Positions 35,014 through 43,630 of a DNA stretch of 64,000 nt are shown piece after piece (within the stretch, counting starts at the first letter, position 1; each line of letters begins with the position of its first letter). Where the stretch lies: assembly GCA_049840515.1 (NCBI GenBank), contig JASGKW010000026.1, positions 43,829 through 107,828 of the forward strand. Direction: 5' to 3'. The notes under the pieces are model-generated. The model saw only the letters and a program-made list of their open reading frames with translations. It was not told where the DNA came from and did no database searches. This DNA comes from Muricomes sp049840515 (GTDB taxonomy: Bacteria > Bacillota > Clostridia > Lachnospirales > Lachnospiraceae). A program made the position numbers and the translations under genes.

Positions 35014-36087
35014 ATGCACAAAGATGATACGATGCCCCCATTGGAGAGATTGAATGCGTTTATGACAGGACAGCCCATGGACAGGATTCTGGCAATTCCA
35101 GTTACCTGTTCCATGTCAGGAAAAGCCTGCGGCATGACTCATAAGGTAAAGAGAAGCACATCAGAAAATGAGGCAAAGGCGCAAATCGCATGTTATGAGA
35201 GATTTGGAAATGACCTGCTGATTGCAGAATACGGTCTCCATGGAGTTGGAATGGCGCTGGGAAGTAAGATGAGTGATCCGGAAGATTCTGTACCTGCAAT
35301 TTTAGAATATGCACTCGAGAATTTGGCAGATGTAGACAAGCTGGACCCATCGCTGTTAAGTCTGGAAAAAGATGAGAAATTCAGACTGCATATTGAAACT
35401 GTAAAAATTTTAGTGGAAAAGATGGGAAAGGAAGTCCCCACAGGAGTGCTGATTTCAGGGCCTTTTACGGCAGCATCCAGTGTTTACAGGACAGAGTATC
35501 TGCTTCGGGCAACCCGAAAAGATACAGAAAACTTACATAAGCTAATTCGGTTTTGCACAGATGAACTGAAAAAAATATACAGAGAATTTGTCCGCGCAGG
35601 AGCCATGATTTTATTCTGTGACCCGATTGCATCGGGAACAATTATCAGCAGAAAGCAGTATCTGGAATTTGTATTGCCATACACAAAGGAACTGATGCAG
35701 GAGATTCATGATGCGGGCGGCATGGTATGTTATCACATATGCGGTGATACAACGAATATCGTGGAGGATATGGTAGAGTCGGGCTGTGACATGCTGAGCA
35801 TTGACAACAAGGTGGATTTAAAGCGCACAAAAGAACGGATTGGCGATAAAGTGCCTCTTCTGGGGAATGTAGATCCTGTAGAAGTTTTAATTTTAGGCAG
35901 CCCGAAAGAAGTGGACCTGGCAGTCAAAAAATGCATTATGGATGCTTATGACAGCAAATGTGGGTATATTCTGGCTTCAGGCTGTGACCTGAATGGAGAT
36001 GTGCCATTGGAAAATTTGGATGCGTTTATGGCAGGTGCGAGAAAATACGGGAAATATCCTGTAGGACCACAAAACTGGGAAGCATAG
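35014..36087 (+). CDS. URO-D-family corrinoid methyltransferase (MtaA-like), paralogue 2
   Basis: 357 residues, parallel to the preceding gene along its length: MPPLERLNAFMTGQPMDRIL, GPFTAASSVYRTEYLLRATRK, DPIASGTIISRKQYLEFVLPY, HICGDTT...ESGCDMLSIDN (zinc site). The N-terminal halves differ more than the C-terminal ones. One of the pair may act on the substrate and the other on the methyl acceptor; sequence alone does not show which. AAAGGAGG lies before the start. Confidence 0.85.
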   Translation: MHKDDTMPPLERLNAFMTGQPMDRILAIPVTCSMSGKACGMTHKVKRSTSENEAKAQIACYERFGNDLLIAEYGLHGVGMALGSKMSDPEDSVPAILEYALENLADVDKLDPSLLSLEKDEKFRLHIETVKILVEKMGKEVPTGVLISGPFTAASSVYRTEYLLRATRKDTENLHKLIRFCTDELKKIYREFVRAGAMILFCDPIASGTIISRKQYLEFVLPYTKELMQEIHDAGGMVCYHICGDTTNIVEDMVESGCDMLSIDNKVDLKRTKERIGDKVPLLGNVDPVEVLILGSPKEVDLAVKKCIMDAYDSKCGYILASGCDLNGDVPLENLDAFMAGARKYGKYPVGPQNWEA

Positions 36088-36117
36088 AAGCGGGCAGAGA
36101 AATAGGAGGACGGATGA

Positions 36118-36768
36118 ATGGGTAAAAAAGAAGAATATCTAAAAAGATTGTCAGATGGAGTTGTCGAGATGGAGGAGGATGACGTGGCCGAGGCCAGCCA
36201 GGAATACTTAGATGCAGGTTATACCGCATTTGATGGTATTATGGAAGGACTTGTAGATGGTATGAACCGTGCCAGTCAGCTCTATGAGGAGGAAGAATAT
36301 TTTGTGACAGATGTTCTTCTCTGTTCAGATGCAATGTATGCGGGACTTGAGATATTGCGCCCTCATTTGCCGGAAGAAGAGGGAGAAGTGAAGAAAAAAG
36401 GTGTTATCGGTGTTGTGGAAGGTGATACCCACGATATTGGCAAAAACCTTGTAAAAATCATGCTGGAGACAGCCGGTTTTGAGATGACGGATTTGGGGAG
36501 GGATGTACCTCTTCAGAATTTTGTGGACACAGCAAAAGAAAAGAACGCAGATATGATATGTATGTCCACTTTGATGACAACAACTATGGGAGGCATGGAG
36601 ACCGTAATTCATATGCTGGAAGAAAACGGAATGAGGGAACAGGTAAAAGTATTGATTGGCGGAGGCCCTATTTCTCAAAAATATGCGGACAAAATTGGTG
36701 CAGACGGTTACTCTGCAAATGCAGTAGAAGCAGTAAAACTGGCAAAGAGGCTTTTGAATACAGTATAG
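36118..36768 (+). CDS. Corrinoid (B12-binding) methyl carrier protein
   Basis: 216 residues: an N-terminal methionine-synthase-type four-helix cap (residues ~1-90), then a B12-binding Rossmann domain with EGDTHDIGKNLVK (the DxHxxG motif whose His ligates cobalt), STLMTTTM and GGGPISQKYA. It is the methyl-carrying centre that the URO-D-family proteins of this operon should methylate and demethylate. AGGAGG precedes the ATG at 36118. Confidence 0.95.
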   Translation: MGKKEEYLKRLSDGVVEMEEDDVAEASQEYLDAGYTAFDGIMEGLVDGMNRASQLYEEEEYFVTDVLLCSDAMYAGLEILRPHLPEEEGEVKKKGVIGVVEGDTHDIGKNLVKIMLETAGFEMTDLGRDVPLQNFVDTAKEKNADMICMSTLMTTTMGGMETVIHMLEENGMREQVKVLIGGGPISQKYADKIGADGYSANAVEAVKLAKRLLNTV

Positions 36769-36780
36769 GAGGAAAATGCG

Positions 36781-37795
36781 ATGACCCCAAAAGAACGGCT
36801 GCAATTGGTATTAGAAAACAAACCTGTTGACAGGCCGCCCTGCATTTGCCCGGGAGGTATGATGAATATGGTGACCGCCGAGCTTATGGATGCAGCAAAT
36901 GTTTATATGCCCGATGCACATACAGATGCAAGGAAGATGGCGGATTTGGCAAAGGCAGTATATGAAAAGGGCTGTTTTGAAAACTATGGCGTTCCTTTTT
37001 GTATGACGGTTGAGGCGGAGGAGATGGGGGCTAAAGTAAATTTTGGCTCCACCGTTTATGAACCCCACGTGGTGGCATATGTAATTGACACAGTATGCAG
37101 TTGGGAGAAGCTTCCAAAAATGAATTGTGAAAAGGGCAGAGCAAAAGTGGTGCTGAATGCTATTCGCATACTAAGAGAAGAAACCAGAGGAGTTCCTATT
37201 GTCGGCAATCTCACGGGCCCTGTCAGCACGGCCAGTTCTATTATGGAGCCTGTCATCTTTTACAAAGAGCTGCGCAAAAAGAATGCAGATGCGCATGCAT
37301 ATATGAAGTTTGTGACAGATCAGCTTATCACGTTTGGGAGAAGCTCAGATTGAAGCCGGAGCAGACGTGATTGCGATTTCAGACCCCAGCGGTACAGGGG
37401 AAATTCTTGGCCCTAAGTATTTTCAGGAGTTTGCAGTTACATATTTGAATCAATTGTTAGATGGACTGCAGAAAGAAAAGATGGGGACAATTGTACACAT
37501 TTGCGGGCAGATGAGCCCGGTATATAAAGAAGTAAATCAGGTGCACAGTGATGTGCTGAGTTTTGACTCTGTTGTGCCCATGGCGGAGGCAAGAGAACAT
37601 TTGCAGGAGCGCATACTGATGGGAAATGTCAGTACCTACGCACTGGAGTTTGCAGACCCGCAAAAGGTAAAGGCACTGACTCGAACTTGTGTGAAAAATG
37701 GTTCCAATATCATCTCGCCGGCTTGCGGGCTGGGCATGAAATCGCCCTTGTCAAATGTACAGGCAATTTTGGAGTGTCTGAAGGAGGAGGCGTAA
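36781..37795 (+). CDS. URO-D-family methyltransferase, frameshifted
   Basis: About 338 residues once one G is removed from TTTGGG near 37334-37337, which restores ITFGEAQIEAGADVIAISDP. It starts MTPKERLQLVLENKPVDRPP. It contains GNLTGPVSTASSIMEP, DPSGTGEILGPKYFQEF and the zinc motif HICGQ. Near the end NIISPACGLG gives the third zinc-type Cys. It is of the group closest to MtaA-type methyl transfer to an acceptor. It lies between the corrinoid protein and its activase. The break is in a homopolymer, so probably a sequencing error. Confidence 0.82.
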
Positions 37796-37796
37796 G

Positions 37797-39395
37797 ATGG
37801 CCGCAATCTTCATCAAACAAACAGGAAAAAGTATTTTCTGCTCTGAGTCTGACAATTTGATGCAAGTGTTGTTGGACAATGGTGTTTTTGTTGATAACCC
37901 ATGCGGAGGAAAAGGGCTCTGCGGAAAATGCAAAGTAAAAGTTCTGTCAGGGGCTGCCCCTGTCATGTCAGATACTGAAAAAAAGCTGTTAAAGCAGGAG
38001 GAGATAGAAGCAGGTGTTCGGCTTTCATGTCTTACGGAGGTCATGGGGGACATGGAGATTGAACTGCTGCAAAAAGAAGGACGTCATAAAGTGCTGACGA
38101 AGGGGTACATTCCGGAGTTTGACAGGGACAGCTTTGAGGAAGGATATGGGATTTGTATTGATATCGGTACCACAACAGTTGTCACAGCGCTAGTTGATTT
38201 GTGCACGGGAGAAGAAGTTGCAGATGCCTCTATGATTAATGCCCAGAAACATTATGGTCTGGACGTTTTGACCAGAATTACGTATGAATATGAAAATCCG
38301 GAGCATGGGGCAGAAAAACTGCAGAAGGCTATTGTAAATTCCATCAATGGAATGATAGAGGAGGTCTGCCGGGAGGCGGGAATCGACAAATCTAAAATTC
38401 TGGAAATTGATGTGGCGGCAAACTGTACTATGCTTCATATGCTGCTGGGGGTGGATGCAAGGAGTATCGGAAAGTCTCCCTACAAACCGCAGTTTTTGAA
38501 AGCGCAGGAATTATTTGCAAGAGAGATTGGCATTCAGGCAGGATGGGATACAAAACTATACTGTCTGCCGTCAGTGTCCGGCTACATTGGTGCGGATATT
38601 GTGGCAGGGGCATATGTTTGCAGGCTTCAGGAAGAGCCGGGAAATGTTTTGTTTATTGATATCGGTACCAACGGTGAAATCGTGCTTGCGAGCAGGGGGC
38701 GGATTTTATGCTGCTCCTGTGCGGCTGGACCGGCGCTGGAAGGTATGAATATCAGTTCCGGGATGCGCGCATCCGAAGGTGCTGTAGAAGATGTGAAAAT
38801 AACAGAGTCTGGTATTGTATTACAGACCATCGGGGACAGGGAGCCCGCAGGAATATGCGGGAGTGGAATTTTAGCTGTTGTGAAGGAATTGCTGGCAGCA
38901 GGGATTGTGAAAAAGACGGGTGTGTTTGTGAAGAAAGAAAAACTTTCTGAAACAGATTACCGATATCCCATGATTCGTCTGAATGGCACAAAGCGTGAAT
39001 TCATTCTTCATAGAGAACCGGAGCTTTTAGTAACACAGGGGGATGTAAGGCAGGTGCAGTTGGCAAAAGGTGCAATTTTGTCGGGCTTTGTGGCGTTATT
39101 AAATAAAGCGGGTATTGATATGCAAGATTTGGATAAGGTAATGATAGCCGGACAGTTTGGCGCACATCTTCCGGCAGAGTCCCTGATAGGGACAGGCATC
39201 CTGCCGGGTGAGGTGAAAGACAAACTAGAATATGTGGGCAATTCATCTAAGACAGGCGCATATATGACCCTAATGTCCAGGAAAGTAAAAAAAGAAGTAG
39301 AAGATTTAGCAGAACGAATGGAGTATATGGAGCTGGCAGAAACGGAAAACTATGAACGGATATTTACAGGCTGTATGATATTCCCAGAGATATAA
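37797..39395 (+). CDS. Reductive activator of corrinoid enzymes (RACE/RamA-like, ASKHA domain)
   Basis: 532 residues. The N-terminal [2Fe-2S] ferredoxin-like domain has NPCGGKGLCGKCKV and a later SCLTEV Cys; a DUF4445/ASKHA ATPase-like domain follows (CIDIGTTTVVTALVDL, FIDIGTNGEIVLAS, GICGSGILAVVKELL). Such proteins use ATP to return the inactive Co(II) corrinoid to Co(I). The gene starts one base after the stop of the methyltransferase. It is last in the operon; a terminator overlaps its stop codon. Confidence 0.93.
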   Translation: MAAIFIKQTGKSIFCSESDNLMQVLLDNGVFVDNPCGGKGLCGKCKVKVLSGAAPVMSDTEKKLLKQEEIEAGVRLSCLTEVMGDMEIELLQKEGRHKVLTKGYIPEFDRDSFEEGYGICIDIGTTTVVTALVDLCTGEEVADASMINAQKHYGLDVLTRITYEYENPEHGAEKLQKAIVNSINGMIEEVCREAGIDKSKILEIDVAANCTMLHMLLGVDARSIGKSPYKPQFLKAQELFAREIGIQAGWDTKLYCLPSVSGYIGADIVAGAYVCRLQEEPGNVLFIDIGTNGEIVLASRGRILCCSCAAGPALEGMNISSGMRASEGAVEDVKITESGIVLQTIGDREPAGICGSGILAVVKELLAAGIVKKTGVFVKKEKLSETDYRYPMIRLNGTKREFILHREPELLVTQGDVRQVQLAKGAILSGFVALLNKAGIDMQDLDKVMIAGQFGAHLPAESLIGTGILPGEVKDKLEYVGNSSKTGAYMTLMSRKVKKEVEDLAERMEYMELAETENYERIFTGCMIFPEI

Positions 39396-39418
39396 GTTAT
39401 TCAAGGTCTCTGGGTTTT
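39383..39418 (+). terminator. Terminator of the corrinoid operon
   Basis: CCCAGAGA (39383-39390) pairs with TCTCTGGG (39407-39414), followed by TTTTAT. The stem includes the last codons of the activase gene. Confidence 0.75.
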
Positions 39419-39434
39419 ATCAGGCCTGTTTTTT

Positions 39435-39567
39435 ATTATATTAGGAAAGTTCTTTGAACTTACCTATATCATAAGAACCCGACCGGGGAGGCACACTCGC
39501 GCGCAGAGAAAATGTTGGTGTTACCAACCGCGCTCGGCGCGAGAGTCCGCAAGCGGACTCTTTATTT
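39435..39567 (+). repeat. Multi-hairpin repeat element, copy B
   Basis: Second copy of the element at 31,931-32,064. The first hairpin (AGGAAAGTTC with GAACTTACCT), CCGACCGGGGAGG, ACTCGCGCG, GTTGGT-GTT-ACCAAC, GGCGCGAGAGTCCGC and the final AGAGTCCGC/GCGGACTCT terminator are the same. Like copy A it begins right after a T-run. Here it lies beyond a terminator and no gene depends on it, so either it is made as a free RNA or it is a passive repeat. Confidence 0.75.
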
Positions 39568-39625
39568 TATCTGTCAATAAATGCAGGTTGTTGGAGTGGC
39601 TTAGAATATTTGTGCAAATCATATA

Positions 39626-39705
39626 TTACAAATGTCATAACTTGATAGATGATTGTAATAAATTCACAGACAATTGTTGACTTTTTTGTATCAAATGACT
39701 ATGAT
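39626..39705 (+). promoter_or_regulatory. Promoter and putative operator for the sugar-catabolic operon
   Basis: TTGACT (39677-39682) and TATGAT (39700-39705) with a 17-base spacer. Upstream, TTACAAATGTCA (39626-39637) matches the motif TTACAWWTGTMA found twice before the RbsB-type gene at 42.6 kb. Confidence 0.6.
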
Positions 39706-39737
39706 ATGATTATCGTTGAATGGAAAAGGGAGGGCTT

Positions 39738-40862
39738 ATGAAACATAAAAAAATTGTAGTTGCAGGTCACGTAGCTCTGGACATTACTCCGGCATTTGAG
39801 AATGCTTCCGGGCAGAGCTTTTCCGATATTTTGAAACCAGGAAAGCTTGTAAATGTAGGAGCAGCACAAATCAACAACGGCGGAGCAGTATCTAACACGG
39901 GTCTGGCTCTGCACAAGCTGGGAGCAGATGTGACATTGCTCGGAAAGACAGGAAATGATCTGTTTGGTGAGATAGTGAGAAAGCGGGCGGGCGAGGCAGG
40001 ATGCAAGATGGATATGATTCTCTCTGATACGGATGCCACTTCTTATACAATCGTAATTGCGCCAAGGGGCAGTGACAGAGCTTTTCTCCATGACCCGGGG
40101 TGTAATAATACATTCGCATATGATGAGATAAGAATGGAGACCATTGAGGAAGCACAATATTTTCATTTTGGATATCCGCCGCTGATGCGGAAGTTTTATG
40201 AGAATGATGGAGAGATGCTGGTGCAGATGTACAGGGAGATAAAGCAAAAAGGGCTTGTGACCTCTCTGGATCTGGCGTCTATTGACCCGGAGTCGGAGGC
40301 AGGAAAATGTGACTGGGAAAAGATTCTCGGTAAAGTTCTTCCCTATGTTGATTTTTTTGTGCCAAGTATTGAAGAAGTAGGATATATGCTGGACAGGGAG
40401 CGCTATGACAGATGGCAGAAGGAGGCGGGGCGAGAGGAAGTTATTTCCGTGTTATCTCTGGAGAAGGATATTATGCCGATTGCCGAGAAGGCGCTTTCTC
40501 TTGGCTGCCGGGCAGTCATGGTCAAGTGCGGAGCAGCAGGAATGTATCTCACAACGTCCTCTGAGGATAATATGAGAAAGGTGGACGAGGACCTGAAAGG
40601 CTGGGGAGAACAGAAAATTTTCCAGAAGAGTTATATGCCCGAGCGGGTTCTGTCAGGAACAGGGGCAGGAGATACAAGTATAGCGGCCTTTTTAAAATCC
40701 GTTATGGAAGGCGAGAGTCCGAAGCGCAGTCTGGAATATGCGGCTGCAACCGGGGCGTGCTGTGTCACCACATATGATACAACAAGCGGACTTTTGAGCT
40801 TTGAGGAACTTAGAAAAAAAATTGACAGTGGATGGGCACAGCAGGATTTGCTGAGGTCATAA
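39738..40862 (+). CDS. PfkB-family carbohydrate kinase
   Basis: 374 residues of the ribokinase superfamily: IVVAGHVALDITPAF, NGGAVSNTGLALHKLGADV, and LSGTGAGDTSIAAF with the catalytic Asp. It is longer than fructokinase, with an insertion around residues 210-250. The ATG at 39738 follows GGGAGGG; the in-frame ATG at 39720 overlaps that site. It is first in an operon with an aldolase and an isomerase, so it probably phosphorylates the ketose, or ketose phosphate, that the aldolase then splits. Confidence 0.88.
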   Translation: MKHKKIVVAGHVALDITPAFENASGQSFSDILKPGKLVNVGAAQINNGGAVSNTGLALHKLGADVTLLGKTGNDLFGEIVRKRAGEAGCKMDMILSDTDATSYTIVIAPRGSDRAFLHDPGCNNTFAYDEIRMETIEEAQYFHFGYPPLMRKFYENDGEMLVQMYREIKQKGLVTSLDLASIDPESEAGKCDWEKILGKVLPYVDFFVPSIEEVGYMLDRERYDRWQKEAGREEVISVLSLEKDIMPIAEKALSLGCRAVMVKCGAAGMYLTTSSEDNMRKVDEDLKGWGEQKIFQKSYMPERVLSGTGAGDTSIAAFLKSVMEGESPKRSLEYAAATGACCVTTYDTTSGLLSFEELRKKIDSGWAQQDLLRS

Positions 40863-40877
40863 AAGAGGAGGAAAATT

Positions 40878-41717
40878 ATGATAGTTACATTAAAGACAAT
40901 CTTAGGAATCGCAGACGCAAAAAAAACAGCAATAGGGGCATTCAACGTATCAGAGCTGGAAGGTATTCAGTCAGTTCTTGGTGCGGCGGAAAAACTTGGA
41001 CAGCCTGTAATCCTGCAGTTTGCGCCTGTGCATGAAGAATATATTAAATTAGAAACATTGGGGCCGATTATGGTGCTGATGGCAGAAAATGCGACTGTAC
41101 CAGTGTGTGTACATTTGGACCACTGCGGAGATTTTGACATGATTACCCGCGCCCTTGATATGGGATTCTCCTCTGTTATGTATGATGGCTCTATGCTTCC
41201 TTTTGACGAGAATGTGGCAAATACAAGGACGGCGGTGGAGATAGCGTCAAAATACGGCGCATCGGTTGAAGCTGAGATTGGTGCCATGAACAGTGAAGAT
41301 GGCTCTGCGGCAGATGACTGCTACACAGAGCCGGATGAAGCCGGAAAATTTGTGGAACTGACAGGCATTGATGCTCTGGCATGCTCCTTCGGAACTGTGC
41401 ATGGTCTCTACAAAGCAGAGCCTAAGTTAGATTTCCCGCGAATCACAGAAATTCATGAGAAAATAGGAATTCCGATTGTAATGCACGGCGGAAGCGGGGT
41501 AAGTGACGAGGACTTTAAAAAATGCATCGCAAACGGTGTCAGAAAGATTAATTATTATACATACCGTGCAAAAGTGGGCGGAGAGTATGTGAAGAAAAAA
41601 TGTATGGAGACAGAGGGACCTGTATTTTTCCATGATATTACCTGCTGGGCAAGAGAGGTAATGACAGAGGATGTCGCACATGCAATGAAAGTTTTCAGTG
41701 GAATAATTGGAGAATAA
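40878..41717 (+). CDS. Class II ketose-bisphosphate aldolase
   Basis: 279 residues, zinc-dependent aldolase of the fructose/tagatose-bisphosphate family. Metal and substrate motifs are HLDHCGDFDMITRALDMGFSSVMYDGS, EAEIGAMNS and HGGSGVSDEDFKKCI. An FbaA/GatY/IolJ-like role fits; length is normal. The neighbours (kinase before, isomerase four bases after) suggest a pathway ending in dihydroxyacetone phosphate and an aldehyde. Confidence 0.92.
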   Translation: MIVTLKTILGIADAKKTAIGAFNVSELEGIQSVLGAAEKLGQPVILQFAPVHEEYIKLETLGPIMVLMAENATVPVCVHLDHCGDFDMITRALDMGFSSVMYDGSMLPFDENVANTRTAVEIASKYGASVEAEIGAMNSEDGSAADDCYTEPDEAGKFVELTGIDALACSFGTVHGLYKAEPKLDFPRITEIHEKIGIPIVMHGGSGVSDEDFKKCIANGVRKINYYTYRAKVGGEYVKKKCMETEGPVFFHDITCWAREVMTEDVAHAMKVFSGIIGE

Positions 41718-41720
41718 ATT

Positions 41721-42398
41721 ATGAAACGGTCAGAAATAAATGCGGCTTTGAAAAAAATGGAAGCTATGATATCCAAGTGCCAGTTTAAGCTTCCTCCTTT
41801 CTGTGGCTTTACGCCGGAAGACTGGCAGAAAAAAGGTCATGAATATGATGAAATCAGAGACAATATGCTGGGATGGGACATCACGGATTACGGACTTGGA
41901 GATTTCGAGCACGTGGGATTTTCACTGATTACTCTGAGAAATGGAAATATAAAACTCGGAAAATATACAAAGACCTACGCAGAAAAACTGTTATACCTTG
42001 ATGAGGGACAGTCGGCCACCATGCACTTCCACTGGAATAAGATGGAGGATATTATCAACAGGGGCGGCGGAAATGTGCTGATTCGTGTGTATAACTCCAC
42101 GAAAGAGGGAGAGTTTGCGGATACTGATGTTGTAATTCACAGCGACGGAAGAGAGTACACGGTACCTGCCGGAACTCAGGTCAGGCTCACTCCGGGGGAG
42201 AGCATTACTGTTTATCCATACATGTATCATGATTTTGAGGTGGAAAAGGGAACCGGGGAGGTTTTGCTGGGGGAAGTTTCCATGTGCAATGATGACAACA
42301 CAGACAACAGGTTTTATGAGCCTATGGGACGTTTTCCGAAAATTGAGGAGGACGAAAGCCCTTACAGACTACTGTGCAATGAATACCCGGAGGCATAA
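41721..42398 (+). CDS. D-lyxose/D-mannose-type sugar isomerase (cupin)
   Basis: 225 residues resembling the D-lyxose ketol-isomerase family (YdaE type): a metal-binding cupin with MHFHWNKMEDIINRGGG (His-His-Glu ligands) and MYHDFEVEKGTGEVLLGEVS (third His). In this family D-lyxose is converted to D-xylulose and D-mannose to D-fructose. It follows the aldolase by four bases and ends the catabolic operon at a strong terminator. Confidence 0.82.
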   Translation: MKRSEINAALKKMEAMISKCQFKLPPFCGFTPEDWQKKGHEYDEIRDNMLGWDITDYGLGDFEHVGFSLITLRNGNIKLGKYTKTYAEKLLYLDEGQSATMHFHWNKMEDIINRGGGNVLIRVYNSTKEGEFADTDVVIHSDGREYTVPAGTQVRLTPGESITVYPYMYHDFEVEKGTGEVLLGEVSMCNDDNTDNRFYEPMGRFPKIEEDESPYRLLCNEYPEA

Positions 42399-42408
42399 TT
42401 GCCTTTGT

Positions 42409-42448
42409 AAATCAGCAGACAGCGATTTTGTTGTCTGCTGATTTTTTT
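42409..42448 (+). terminator. Terminator after the isomerase gene
   Basis: AAATCAGCAGACA (42409-42421) pairs perfectly with TGTCTGCTGATTT (42432-42444), followed by a T-run. Confidence 0.85.
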
Positions 42449-42481
42449 GTCTGATTATATGCTGTTCCTGTAAAAAAAGCA

Positions 42482-42546
42482 TTACATTTGTCATATAAAT
42501 TCTTACAAATGTAATTTAAAATTGATTACGTTGTACACTTGTACAA
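42482..42546 (+). promoter_or_regulatory. Operator region before the sugar ABC transporter
   Basis: TTACATTTGTCA (42482-42493) and TTACAAATGTAA (42503-42514) form an inverted pair (ATTACATTTGT and ACAAATGTAAT as arms). Then TTGTACA-CT-TGTACAA (42531-42546) is a perfect palindrome of the kind bound by LacI- or GntR-type regulators. The first motif is shared with the operon at 39.7 kb. No confident -35/-10 pair was identified, although TTGACA occurs at 42558. Confidence 0.6.
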
Positions 42547-42603
42547 AAAAAGAAAGATTGACATAATAAATTTATGTAAATTAGACAAAAGGAGGAAGAA
42601 AAG

Positions 42604-43593
42604 GTGAAAAAAAGAATTTTAAGTGTATTATTGGCAGGAGCTCTTGCAGGTACCATGATCGTGGGGTGCAGCAACGGAGGAAGTAAGGAAACAGAAAAGA
42701 AAACTGACAGTGCCGAGAGTAAAGAGGACTCTGGCGAGCATTACAAATTTGCTTATACTTGCATGGACGGAACAAACCCATTCTTCGTGACAATTGAAGA
42801 TGAAATTAGAAAACAGGTTGAGGCAAACGGGGATGAGCTGATTTCTACAGACCCGGCAAATGACGTATCTCTTCAGATTACTCAGGTTGAGGATATGATA
42901 TCCCAGAAGATTGACGGTATCTTCCTGAATCCTGCTGAAGCAGAAGGTATTCTGCCCGCACTGGATGCACTGAAAAGCGCAGAAGTGCCGATTGTCAACT
43001 TTGACACAGAAGTTGCTGATTTATCCTATGTGGCATCATACACAGGGTCTGATAACTACAATGCCGGAAAAGTATGTGGTGAAGACCTGGTTAAGAAATG
43101 CCCGGACGGAGGGAAAATTATTGTACTTGACAGCCCGACAATGAACTCTGTAACAGACAGAACAAACGGCTTCATGGATGCAATTGAAGGAAAAGGGTTT
43201 GAAGTAGTGGCACAGCAGGATGCAAAAGGAAACCTGGAAGTGGCTATGGGAATCGCGGAAGACCTTCTTCAGGGAAATCGTGATATAGTAGCAATCTTTG
43301 GCGGAAATGATCCTACAGCACTTGGAGCTCTTGCGGCAGCAAACGCAGCAGGCTTAAAAGATGTTAAAATCTACGGAGTAGATGGTTCACCAGACTTTAA
43401 GACAGAGCTGGCATCAAAAGATTCTCTCCTTGAGGGAACCGGAGCACAGTCACCAATCGCAATCGCACAGAAATCAGTTGAGATTATGTACAAAGTAATG
43501 AAAGGCGAGAAGGTAGATGACAGATATCCAGTTGAGACATTCTTAATTACCGCTGATAATGTGGCAGAGTATGGAACAGATGGATGGCAGTAA
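42604..43593 (+). CDS. Sugar ABC transporter substrate-binding lipoprotein (RbsB-like)
   Basis: 329 residues with a lipoprotein signal ending MIVGC and an acidic Ser-rich spacer, then a periplasmic-binding type I fold: FAYTCMDGTNPFFVTIEDEI, DGIFLNPAEAEGILPAL, GGNDPTALGALAAANAAG and YGVDGSPDF. GTG start at 42604 after GGAGGAAG. It belongs to the ribose/xylose/galactose-binding group; with the isomerase/kinase/aldolase upstream a pentose or hexose ligand is likely. Confidence 0.92.
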   Translation: MKKRILSVLLAGALAGTMIVGCSNGGSKETEKKTDSAESKEDSGEHYKFAYTCMDGTNPFFVTIEDEIRKQVEANGDELISTDPANDVSLQITQVEDMISQKIDGIFLNPAEAEGILPALDALKSAEVPIVNFDTEVADLSYVASYTGSDNYNAGKVCGEDLVKKCPDGGKIIVLDSPTMNSVTDRTNGFMDAIEGKGFEVVAQQDAKGNLEVAMGIAEDLLQGNRDIVAIFGGNDPTALGALAAANAAGLKDVKIYGVDGSPDFKTELASKDSLLEGTGAQSPIAIAQKSVEIMYKVMKGEKVDDRYPVETFLITADNVAEYGTDGWQ

Positions 43594-43630
43594 GAAGTAA
43601 TATATCCGGAATCGGGAAGCAGGTGGCAGT

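Noticed and set aside
37334..37795. Separate gene for the second half of the fourth URO-D protein
   Set aside because: Its text continues the preceding methyltransferase exactly after removal of one G; it is the same gene.
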